Shown here: piece by piece, positions 1 to 6,211 of the stretch
How positions within the stretch are numbered: position 1 is the first letter of the stretch
Layout of the letters: the number at the start of each line of letters is the position of its first letter
NCBI GenBank assembly: GCA_947176435.1
Contig: CAMWQH010000038.1
Location: 1-6,211 of the forward strand
Source: an uncultured Mycoplasmataceae bacterium
GTDB taxonomy: Bacteria > Bacillota_I > Bacilli_A > Mycoplasmatales > Mycoplasmoidaceae
Length of the DNA stretch: 6,211 nt
Direction: 5' to 3'
Position numbers and translations under genes: made by a program
The notes under the pieces: generated by a model
Databases searched by the model: none
What the model was told of the DNA's origin: nothing
The model's input: the letters and a program-made list of their open reading frames with translations, nothing else

Positions 1-604
1 TTGTCATAGTGCTATCTAATTCATCTATAGAAACATATGGTGGATTCATAAGAATTACATCAAATTTTAAGTTGTTATTAATTAATGATTCGAAATAGTC
101 ACCTTGAATAACTTTTATTGAAACATTATTTTTTTTAGCATTATGTTTTATATTTTCAATTGAAACTTGATTAATGTCAACACAAGTAACATCAGAATTT
201 TCAATTTCTTTTTTTAGGAATATACCAATATTCCCGGTTCCTGAACACAAGTCAACAATATTAACTTTTTCATTTTTATATTTTTTAATTATTTCTTCTT
301 TTGCCTTTAAACAGACAAATTCTGTGTCATTTCGTGGAACTAAAACATTATCAAAAACATCTATTTCTAATCCTAAAAATTTAGTTTTTTTAATTATTGA
401 ACCTAATGGTTTATTTAACAAAAAATATTCGTTACATTTAGCTGATAGATCATCAAAACTAAAATCAATTTGTTCATTTCTGTTTTCAATATATGAAAGT
501 TTATTTTTAACTTTTTTAGACAAATAAAAAATGATCTCATAAATAATAAGATCATTATCTGAGTATTTTTTTTTAATTTCATTAAAAGCTTTAAAAAAGG
601 TCAT
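1..604 (-). CDS. prmC: Peptide chain release factor N5-glutamine methyltransferase PrmC (HemK), C-terminus beyond left edge
   Basis: PrmC is a cytoplasmic S-adenosylmethionine-dependent enzyme that methylates the Gln of the GGQ motif in class I release factors. About 201 residues are visible from an ATG at 604-602; the usual length is about 280, so roughly the last quarter lies outside the window. The N-terminal part holds the family pattern PLGSIIKKTKFLGL followed by VPRNDTE at residues 89-95, equivalent to the IPRPDTE segment of other PrmC proteins. The SAM-binding glycine motif DLCSGTGNIG is at 118-127, an acidic residue after beta-2 appears in VTCVDIN, and the catalytic NPPY is at 187-190. 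The start lies one nucleotide after the prfA stop, which suggests co-transcription and translational coupling with its own substrate gene; no clear Shine-Dalgarno is visible. A mollicute without RF2 would leave RF1 as the main substrate (inference). Other N5-glutamine methyltransferases such as PrmB are less likely given the prfA neighbour. Confidence 0.95.
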   Translation of the reverse strand, partial: MTFFKAFNEIKKKYSDNDLIIYEIIFYLSKKVKNKLSYIENRNEQIDFSFDDLSAKCNEYFLLNKPLGSIIKKTKFLGLEIDVFDNVLVPRNDTEFVCLKAKEEIIKKYKNEKVNIVDLCSGTGNIGIFLKKEIENSDVTCVDINQVSIENIKHNAKKNNVSIKVIQGDYFESLINNNLKFDVILMNPPYVSIDELDSTMT

Positions 605-605
605 T

Positions 606-1685
606 TTATATTTTTAATTCACTCATTAACCTTGTTTGTTCATCTGCAATTAATGGGTCAATAATTTCATCAAGATTACCTTGCATGATTTGATCTAGTT
701 TATTTAGTGTTAGACCAATTCTGTGATCAGTAACTCTGTTTTGAGGATAGTTATATGTTCGTATCTTTTCAGAACGATCTCCTGTACCGACTTGAGATTT
801 TCTCATAGAAGAAATTTTTTCATTTCTTTCAGTTTCTTGTTTTTCTCAAAGTTTAGAATATAGCATTTTCATACATGTATCACGGTTTTCAAACTGTGAC
901 TTACCTTCTTGACAACTTACTACAACACCAGTTGGTATATGTGTAATTCTCACAGCTGATTCTGTTCTGTTAACATGCTGACCACCAGCACCAGATGCTC
1001 TATATGTATCAATTCTTAAATCAGCAGGATTAATTTTAACATCCACCGCATCGAATTCTGGTAATACCGCAACTGTAATAGTAGAAGTATGAACTCTACC
1101 TTTAGATTCTGTAGCAGGAACACGTTGAACACGGTGAACACCAGATTCAAATTTCATTTTTGAATAAACTTCTTGGCCTGAAATGTTGAAATAAATGTAA
1201 TCATATCCACAAGAATTTTGTGAGATATCCATAATCTTAATTCTTCATCCTTGCTTATCAGCAAATCTTTTATATGTATCAAACAAATCAGCAACAAATA
1301 TAGAAGATTCATCACCACCAGCTCCTGGTCTCATTTCAACTATAACGTTCTTTTCGTTGTTTGGATCAACTGGTAATAACAAAATTTTAATTTGTTCTTC
1401 AAGTGGAGGAATTTGGGTTTTAATTTCATCTAATTCCATCTTAGCTAAGTCAATTAAATCTTTATCTGATTCATTAGCCAAGATCTTTTCATCTTGTGAA
1501 CCGTTATCAATTAACTTTTTATATTCTAAAAACTTTTCATGTAATGGAGCAGCATGTTTAATTTGCTTGTTTATCTCTGTTAATTGACTAATCGGTAAAC
1601 TAGCAGATTCAAGCTGTTTATTAAGCTCTAAATACTTGTTTGATATAGATTCTAATGATTCGAATAATCTTTTGTTGTATTCCAT
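606..1685 (-). CDS. prfA: Peptide chain release factor 1 (RF1)
   Basis: RF1 recognises UAA and UAG in the ribosomal A site and triggers peptidyl-tRNA hydrolysis. Under code 4 the frame is continuous for 359 residues, a normal RF1 length. It starts at ATG 1685-1683 and ends at TAA 608-606. Two in-frame TGA codons (1247-1245 and 848-846) are read as Trp; the first falls in the conserved segment QGWRIKIM. The stop-codon-reading PxT tripeptide is PAT at about residues 190-192, within HRVQRVPATES. The catalytic GGQ is at about 234-236 within SGAGGQHVN. The C-terminal GTGDRSEKIRTYNYPQNRVTDHR block is typical of class I factors. The PAT tripeptide (not SPF) identifies RF1 rather than RF2. The gene lies between rpmE and prmC, an order related to rpmE-tdk-prfA-prmC in Bacillus. 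An AGGAGA upstream is 16 nt from the start, unusually far, and may be masked by upstream pairing. Confidence 0.97.
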
Positions 1686-1700
1686 AGTTTGTATAAAAAA

Positions 1701-1749
1701 ATCTCCTACTTATAAAAAAAGACAAAATGTCTTTCTTACGAAAGGAGAT
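1701..1749 (-). promoter_or_regulatory. Possible SD-sequestering leader structure upstream of prfA
   Basis: In minus-strand RNA, AUCUCCU (1749-1743) is perfectly complementary to AGGAGAU (1707-1701), which contains the only Shine-Dalgarno-like sequence before prfA. The intervening 35 nt contain a second hairpin. The upstream arm, read as CUCCUUUC, matches the conserved anti-Shine-Dalgarno end of 16S rRNA. Pairing would mask the prfA ribosome binding site. The complementarity is seen directly; a regulatory role is inference. It is weakened by the 16-nt distance between AGGAGA and the ATG. Confidence 0.35.
1715..1737 (-). terminator. Terminator-like hairpin between rpmE and prfA
   Basis: Minus-strand RNA has the arms AAGAAAGACA (1737-1728) and UGUCUUUUUU (1724-1715), pairing over 10 bp with one G-U and a UUU loop. 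The U tract is seven residues (1720-1714) and mostly lies within the stem. The stem is A+T-rich with only two G-C pairs, so it may act as a weak or partial terminator after rpmE, or as an attenuator reducing read-through into prfA. Confidence 0.4.
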
Positions 1750-1758
1750 GAAATGTTG

Positions 1759-2070
1759 TTATTTTTCAGTTGATGTAAGTTCGTCTAAAGATTTAACAAC
1801 TTTCTTGTTACCTGATTTCTTTGTCTTAACAGTTTTAACTTTCTTAGTTGTAGAAGTTGTTTTTCCAGCTTCAAATTTCTTAGAAAGTTTTTCTGCACGT
1901 CCCTTAACTTTTTGGTCAGATAAACCGCCTTTATAGAAAGGGTGGCAATTTGAACAAACATCAAGAGTAACTACTTCAGCTTTGTTAGTAGACAAAATAG
2001 TAAATTCTGTACCACATGAAGCACATTTGAACTTTGTTTCCTTTAGATTAGGTTGAATTTTCTTGTTCAT
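1759..2070 (-). CDS. rpmE: 50S ribosomal protein L31, zinc-ribbon type, with basic C-terminal tail
   Basis: This is a large-subunit protein at the intersubunit bridge near the central protuberance. The 103-residue product starts IQPNLKETKFKC, the usual L31 N-terminus (compare IHPxY/F). Two cysteine pairs, C16-C19 and C39-C42, form the zinc site, the second within the signature VCSNCHPFYKGG. Residues 57-66 (GRAEKLSKKF) match the GRVDRFNKK helix of other L31 proteins. Bacterial L31 is typically 66-70 residues; here a Lys/Thr/Ser-rich tail of over 30 residues follows. The first knuckle is CASCG rather than the CxCG seen in Bacillus and E. coli. The gene is transcribed away from def and stands first before prfA-prmC, from which it is separated by a weak terminator-like hairpin. 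There is no visible Shine-Dalgarno; the start is supported by homology of the N-terminus. Confidence 0.96.
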   Translation of the reverse strand: MNKKIQPNLKETKFKCASCGTEFTILSTNKAEVVTLDVCSNCHPFYKGGLSDQKVKGRAEKLSKKFEAGKTTSTTKKVKTVKTKKSGNKKVVKSLDELTSTEK

Positions 2071-2080
2071 ATATTTGTAT

Positions 2081-2086
2081 ATTATA
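2081..2086 (-). promoter_or_regulatory. Candidate -10 box for rpmE
   Basis: A perfect TATAAT reads on the minus strand at 2086-2081. Initiation at the usual distance would fall near 2074, only a few bases before the rpmE ATG, giving an almost leaderless message. This would fit the lack of a Shine-Dalgarno. There is no convincing -35 hexamer 15-19 bp upstream. In such A+T-rich DNA a chance TATAAT is quite possible. Confidence 0.35.
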
Positions 2087-2103
2087 TTTAATAACTAATC
2101 TTA

Positions 2104-2112
2104 TGCTATAAT
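2104..2112 (+). promoter_or_regulatory. Extended -10 promoter element for def-rnj
   Basis: The plus strand reads TGCTATAAT, an extended -10 (TGn plus consensus TATAAT at 2107-2112). Initiation would be near 2118-2120, giving a leader of about 30 nt before the def ATG at 2150. No TTGACA-like -35 is seen, which is common in mycoplasma promoters. It lies in the divergent spacer between rpmE and def, the only place where a promoter for the def-rnj pair is expected. Confidence 0.6.
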
Positions 2113-2149
2113 ATTTTATACAATTATCTTAATATATTCACATTTTTTA

Positions 2150-2698
2150 ATGAAACCAAAACAATCTTGAATATTACTAGATTCAAATAAACTTTTGAGA
2201 AAACACTCAAAAGATATATCTATTCCTATATCTAATGAAGATCAAGAATACATTGATAAAATGATGTCATACATTGATGCATGTGATAAAGGGCAAGAGC
2301 AAGAATATGGCATTCGTCCAGGAATTGCAGTAGCCGGTCCACAAGTTGGTTTCTTAAAAAAAGTAATTTATATTAATTTTGAATTTAATGGACAGCAATA
2401 TCGTTATTTATTAGCTAACCCTAAGATTATTTCTAGATCTTTAGGTATTACATACCTACATTCTGGTGAAGGGTGTCTTAGTGTAAAACAGGATCATGAA
2501 GGGTATGTTCCAAGAAATTCTAAAATAATTGTAAAAGCTTATGATCTTTTAAATAATAAAGATGTTACAATAAATGCTGAAGGTCTACTTTCGATTTGCT
2601 TACAACATGAAATAGATCACTTATCTGGAATATTTTATTACGATCACATAAATAAGCAAGATAAATTTTATACAGAAAAAAGTTGAAAACGTTTATAG
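2150..2698 (+). CDS. def: Peptide deformylase
   Basis: Peptide deformylase is a cytoplasmic metalloenzyme that removes the formyl group from the N-terminal Met of nascent proteins. Under code 4 the frame runs from ATG 2150 to TAG 2696-2698, giving 182 residues; TGA-Trp codons occur at 2168 and 2684. The ATG is preferred to the in-frame TTG at 2195 because it restores the conserved start WILLDSNKLLRKHSKDI. Metal-binding motifs are EGCLS at 107-111 (Cys ligand) and QHEIDH at 152-157 (two His ligands and the catalytic Glu). Motif I reads GIAVAGPQ at 58-65 instead of the usual GxGxAAPQ. The spacing between motifs I and II (LLANPKI region) resembles the type 2 deformylases of Gram-positive bacteria. 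No Shine-Dalgarno precedes the ATG; an extended -10 lies about 40 bp upstream. It probably forms an operon with rnj, which starts 10 nt downstream. Confidence 0.95.
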
Positions 2699-2702
2699 GA
2701 GA
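2697..2702 (+). promoter_or_regulatory. Shine-Dalgarno of rnj overlapping the def stop codon
   Basis: AGGAGA ends seven nucleotides before the rnj ATG and shares bases with the TAG stop of def (2696-2698). It is the best-placed ribosome binding site in the window. The overlap implies that ribosomes ending on def affect initiation on rnj. Confidence 0.8.
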
Positions 2703-2708
2703 AAAATA

Positions 2709-4394
2709 ATGGAAAATTTTAACAAACCCACATATATGTTTGCATTAGGTGGAATTGAAGAGATTGGAAAAAACATGTATGTTGTCGAACACGATGAGGA
2801 AATATATGTAATTGATTGCGGAATCAAATTTGCTGATGCTAATGACTTATTAGGAGTAGACTCAATTATTTGTCCATTTGATTATTTAGTTCAAAACAAA
2901 GATAAGATTAAAGGATTAATTGTAACTCATGCTCATGAAGACCATATAGGTGGTATTCCATATTTATTAAAAACTGTATCGATTCCTAAAATTTATGCTG
3001 CAAAGCTAACTGCAGGTATTATTAAAAAGAAATTAAAAGAGCACAAAAATCTACAACAATATTCTTTTGAAACTTTTGATGATAACAAAATAATTGAATC
3101 AAAACACTTTAAGATTGAATTCTTTAGAGTGTGTCACTCTATTCCGGATGCATTTGGTATATATTTTCAAACACCAAATGGAAAAATTGTATCAACTGGT
3201 GACTTTAGATTTGATTTTTCTACACAAGGTGATGAATCAGATATTCAAAAAATGGCTGAACTAGGTAGAAGAGACATTGATATTTTATTGTGTGAATCTA
3301 CAAATTCGGAAACTCAAGGTTTTTCTGTTAGTGAAAAATACATTATTAATGAAATTAAAAAGATTATCGACAATGCAAAAGGTAGAGTTTTCTTGTCTAC
3401 TTTTGCTTCTAATCTAGGAAGAATTGAAGAAATTATTGAAATTGCGATTAAAAATAATCGGAAGATTTGTTTAATTGGAAGATCAATGATTACAAATATT
3501 GAAACATCAATAGACGTTGGTTTCTTAAATGTTAGTGATGATTGATTTATTGAGGCAAGAGAAATTGAAAAATATCCAGATAACGAAGTATTAGTTTTGT
3601 GTACTGGATCACAAGGTGAAGAAATGGCCGCGTTAAATCAAATGGCTATGGGTAAACATGCTTGAATTACCTTCAAACCTACAGATATTCTAATAATGTC
3701 ATCTAATCCAATCCCCGGAAATTATGAAAGTGTTGAAAAATTATTAAATAAACTTTCAAGAAAAAATATCACAATTATAACTAATAGACAAGAACAAAAA
3801 TTGCATGCATCTGGGCACGCAACTGAAACCGAACAACAATTAATGTTCAAGTTAATTAATCCTCTATATTTGATTCCGATTCATGGTGAATATAAAATGT
3901 TAAAAGCATTAAGAAAAAATGCTTCTAATGCTGGAATTAATCCCGATAATGTAATTCAAGTAACAAATGGTCAAAAAATTGAACTATTAAATCATGTCGC
4001 AAAAGCAACAAATGATTTTGTGGACATCTATGATGTCTATGTTGATGGTAACAACATCAATAGTGATTCTGATGGTTTATTAAAATATCGTCGCATTCTT
4101 TCACAAGATGGTGTGTTTAACATAACATTATTAATTGATAGAAAAAATAAAAAAGTAATTGACAATCCAGTTGTTTCGACTAGAGGATGCATTTATGCAA
4201 AATCTCATTACGGATTAATTACAAAAATTTCATACACAATCAAAACAAATATTGAAGAATTAATGAATAAACAACAATCTCCAATTAATAATAATGAAAT
4301 TAGAAAAATTTGTGAAAACGTTGCTGGATCATTTATTTGAAGGCACAAAAAGAAACGCCCATTAATTAGAACAACAATTTTTGATGTTGACTAA
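2709..4394 (+). CDS. rnj: Ribonuclease J (metallo-beta-lactamase/beta-CASP family)
   Basis: RNase J is a cytoplasmic 5'-3' exonuclease and endonuclease central to mRNA decay and RNA maturation in Firmicutes and Mollicutes. Under code 4 the frame is continuous for 561 residues (Bacillus RNase J1 is 555), with TGA-Trp codons at 3543, 3663 and 4338 and a TAA stop at 4392-4394. The zinc motif HAHEDH is at 74-79, the later ligands are H143 in CHSIPDAFG and D165 in TGDFRFD, and ESTNSETQGF follows near 196. The beta-CASP part has FASNLGRIEEI at about 232-242 and GRSM at 257-260, then TGSQGEEMAAL and SSNPIPGN. The C-terminal ligand region LHASGHATETEQQ (His at about 366 and 370) and PIHGEY (about 390-395) are intact, and the RNase J C-terminal domain ends RPLIRTTIFDVD. 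All key residues are present, so an active enzyme is expected. J1 versus J2 was not decided, although HAHEDH and the overall match favour a J1-like protein. Confidence 0.96.
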
Positions 4395-5734
4395 CGCATA
4401 TTCTTTAACATATTCATTGGATTCTTACCTTTTCTTAATGCTAAAGCTACTTCATCCATTTTCTTTTTAGTTTTATCAAACTCATTAAGCATCTTATTTA
4501 ATTCGTCTGGTTTTCTTCCTGAACCGTTCACAATTCTTGTACGTCTAGAAATTGATTTACGAATTAAAGCAGGATTTCTTCTCTCTTTTAGAGTCATTGA
4601 ATTCATTAGAATCTTTCAGATTCTAATTTTTTCTTCTGCTAGTTCGACTTGGTCTTTAGAAATTTTTTGAGTACCTGGCATCATTTTTACAATCGAATCT
4701 AATGAACCCATTTTATTAACTTGTTGAACTTGTCACAGTAAATCTTCTAAGTCCATTTTGCCTGACAACATTCTCATAATAGTTTTTTTAGAGCGATTTT
4801 CGTCAATAACATCTGCAGCCTTTTCTGCAAGTGTCATAATATCACCCAAACCAAGAATACGATCTGCCATTCTTTCAGGATAGAATAAATCTAATGACCC
4901 AATCTTTTCACCAATACCTGACATCTTAATTGGAACATTTAATAAACTTGCAAGCGATAAAGCAACACCAGCTTTTGCATCAGAATCTAATTTTGTAATG
5001 ATGACTCCTGATAAATTCAATTTATCATTAAATTCTATTGCAACATTAATCATATCTTGACCACTCATTGCATCAACTACTAGTAAAGTATCTGATGGTT
5101 TAATAATCTTTTTTAAATCAACTAATTCCCTAATTAATGTTTCATCAGTTTGTAGACGTCCAGCAGTATCAAAAATAATAAAATCGTTTTTATTTTGTTT
5201 AGCTTTTTCTAGTGCTTCTACTGCAGTGTCTCTAGGATTTTGAGTACCATGGTCATAAAAATCTACATTAATTTCTGTAGAAAGTTGTTTCAATTGATCA
5301 ATTGCACCAGGACGATAAATATCTAATCCAACAAGCATTGGTTTAAATCCTTGTTTTGTTTTAAAAAAGTTAGCAAGTTTAGCTGCAGTTGTTGTTTTAC
5401 CAGAACCTTGTAAACCTACCATAATAATTTTTACTGGTTTAGATGTGGTAATAATTGGAGATTGCTGTTTACCAAGAATTGAAATCAATTCTTCTTTAAC
5501 AATTCTTAGTAAAAACTTTTCAGGATCTTCTCCTTTTTCTAATACTTGACCAACAGCCTTAGTTCTAATGTTTTTTATAAATGTCTTAACAACAATTAAA
5601 CTTACGTCAGCATCTAATAATGCAATTCTTATTTGCTTTAAAACTTCTGCAATATCTTCTTCAGTTATTGTAGAGTTTACAAGTTTTTTCTTCATGTGCT
5701 TAAGCACAATAGAACTAATTTTAACGTTTAGCAT
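4391..5734 (-). CDS. ffh: Signal recognition particle protein Ffh (SRP54)
   Basis: Ffh is the GTPase subunit of the signal recognition particle; with the 4.5S/6S RNA it targets nascent membrane and secreted proteins to FtsY and the Sec translocon. Under code 4 the product is 447 residues (Bacillus about 446), with TGA-Trp codons at 4735-4733 and 4618-4616 and a TAG stop at 4393-4391. The N domain covers about 1-95 and includes the IALLDADVSLIVVK helix. The G domain holds P-loop GLQGSGKTT (107-115), DIYRPGA (138-144), DTAGR (189-193) and TKLD (247-250). The methionine-rich M domain begins near 300 and carries the RNA-binding SRRTRIVNGSG (396-406). The start is one nucleotide after the tyrS stop, with only a weak GAAAG as ribosome binding site, so translational coupling is likely. 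Its 3' end overlaps that of convergent rnj by 4 bp. Confidence 0.97.
4605..4627. repeat. Perfect 10-bp inverted repeat with 3-nt loop inside ffh
   Basis: The plus strand reads ATTAGAATCT (4605-4614), spacer TTC, then the exact reverse complement AGATTCTAAT (4618-4627). In ffh mRNA the loop is GAA and overlaps the in-frame UGA-Trp codon at 4618-4616. It lies in the early M domain, within the codons for IRIWKILM. It may be coincidental in A+T-rich coding DNA; no function is assigned. Confidence 0.6.
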
Positions 5735-5735
5735 A

Positions 5736-6211
5736 TTACTTTCATTTAATTAAGAAGAAATTTTTCTTTCCTTTTTTTAAATAAGAAAATTTATTATTTA
5801 TTGAATCAGATTTTTTAGCAACAAAACTAAATTCTGTTATTGGTTGAGAATTTATAGAAACAGATTTAGAAGTAATTAAATTTCTAGCATTTGATTTTGA
5901 AGTAGAAATTTTTAATTCAACAAGTAAATCAATTACGTTGATTTCATTTTCAACTTCAATACTTGGAACACCCAACAATGCATTGTATAAATCTTCTTTA
6001 TCAATAGTGGTAATTTCTTCAGAAAAAAGTTTAGTAGAAATTTCTTCACATTTTTTAGCTTCAGCTTCTCCATGAATATCTTTCACTATTGCATGTGCTA
6101 ATTTTTTCTGAGCATAAAATTTAGAGGGGTTTTCATTATGAGTTTTAATAATCTCATTAATTTCATCAATAGAATAAAAGGTTAATGCTAATAATAATTT
6201 TTTAACATCTT
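5736..6211 (-). CDS. tyrS: Tyrosyl-tRNA synthetase, C-terminal part (N-terminus beyond right edge)
   Basis: TyrRS charges tRNA-Tyr in the cytoplasm. Only the last 157 residues are visible, so the class I signatures (HIGH-like and KMSKS) are outside. Identification rests on the characteristic tail: AQKKLAHAIVKDIHGEAEA, matching the AQxxLAxxVTxLVHGEEG segment of bacterial TyrRS; the linker LFSEEITTIDKEDLYNALLGVPSIEV; and the C-terminal S4 RNA-binding domain from visible residue 91, with KSNARNLITSKSVSIN. The protein ends KKGKKNFFLIKWK, equivalent to GKKNYCLICWK in E. coli. The Trp in that ending is a TGA codon at 5744-5742; the real stop is TAA 5738-5736. Under the standard code the protein would be two residues shorter. 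One nucleotide separates the stop from the ffh start, so tyrS and ffh are probably one transcript. Confidence 0.95.

Noticed and set aside
174..527. Plus-strand 117-codon frame opposite prmC
   Set aside because: It is a shadow of prmC, whose minus-strand product carries all family motifs; the plus frame is Phe/Ser-rich low-complexity sequence with no recognisable domain.
846..1685. Appearance of broken or frameshifted genes (prfA, rnj and ffh split into pieces)
   Set aside because: The pieces join in the same frame through TGA codons, which encode Trp in this lineage; lengths and motifs are then complete, so none is a pseudogene.
1727..1936. Plus-strand reading frame of 69 codons opposite rpmE, including an AAGGAG-like site at 1742-1747 ahead of ATGs
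   Set aside because: It is antisense to the conserved rpmE gene, resembles no known protein, and the SD-like site is explained by the inverted repeat in the prfA leader.
2195..2197. TTG as the start of def
   Set aside because: An in-frame ATG at 2150 adds 15 residues matching the normal deformylase N-terminus and lies at a suitable distance from the -10 box.
4023..4037. Inverted repeat GACATC-TAT-GATGTC in rnj
   Set aside because: Six-bp arms inside a coding repeat of Asp/Val/Tyr codons are expected by chance; no flanking signal.
4372..4389. Possible terminator hairpin (CAACA ... TGTTG) at the end of rnj
   Set aside because: The stem is only 5 bp with an 8-nt loop and is not followed by a T tract; it also lies in coding sequence.
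5568..5753. Plus-strand 61-codon hydrophobic frame opposite the ffh start
   Set aside because: It is antisense to the ffh N domain and the tyrS end, both strongly supported; hydrophobicity arises from complementing Lys/Asn/Ile-rich codons.

Overview
The window is a compact, A+T-rich stretch of housekeeping genes from a mollicute (Mycoplasma sensu lato). Several genes read through only if UGA means tryptophan (genetic code 4): ten in-frame TGA codons interrupt prfA, def, rnj, ffh and tyrS. At least two fall where bacterial homologues carry Trp: the GWR segment of RF1 and the final W-K of TyrRS. I saw no TGG Trp codon in any reading frame assigned here, and every gene whose end is visible stops with TAA or TAG. 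The gene set and protein style fit a Mycoplasma-type genome, but the species cannot be fixed from this window.

Layout. On the minus strand, reading right to left from about position 2070, are rpmE (ribosomal protein L31), prfA (release factor RF1) and prmC (the RF1 glutamine methyltransferase, cut by the left edge). A 78-bp A+T-rich divergent spacer separates rpmE from a plus-strand pair, def (peptide deformylase) and rnj (ribonuclease J). The pair is closely spaced, and the Shine-Dalgarno of rnj overlaps the def stop codon. The rnj stop codon overlaps that of the convergent minus-strand gene ffh (SRP54). ffh follows tyrS (tyrosyl-tRNA synthetase, cut by the right edge) with one nucleotide between stop and start. 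No stretch longer than 80 bp is gene-free. No tRNA, rRNA, CRISPR array or mobile element was seen.

Together the genes cover the life of a protein and its message: tRNA charging (TyrRS), the ribosome (L31), termination (RF1 and its modifying enzyme PrmC), N-terminal processing of the nascent chain (Def), membrane targeting of the nascent chain (Ffh) and mRNA turnover (RNase J).

I found no new multi-gene system. The points most worth a second look are small. The rpmE-prfA spacer has a terminator-like hairpin nested inside a possible anti-Shine-Dalgarno/Shine-Dalgarno pairing. ffh contains a perfect 10-bp inverted repeat around a UGA-Trp codon. The rnj and ffh stop codons overlap. The divergent rpmE/def start region lacks visible ribosome binding sites. 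Motif I of the deformylase and the zinc knuckle of L31 depart from the usual patterns.
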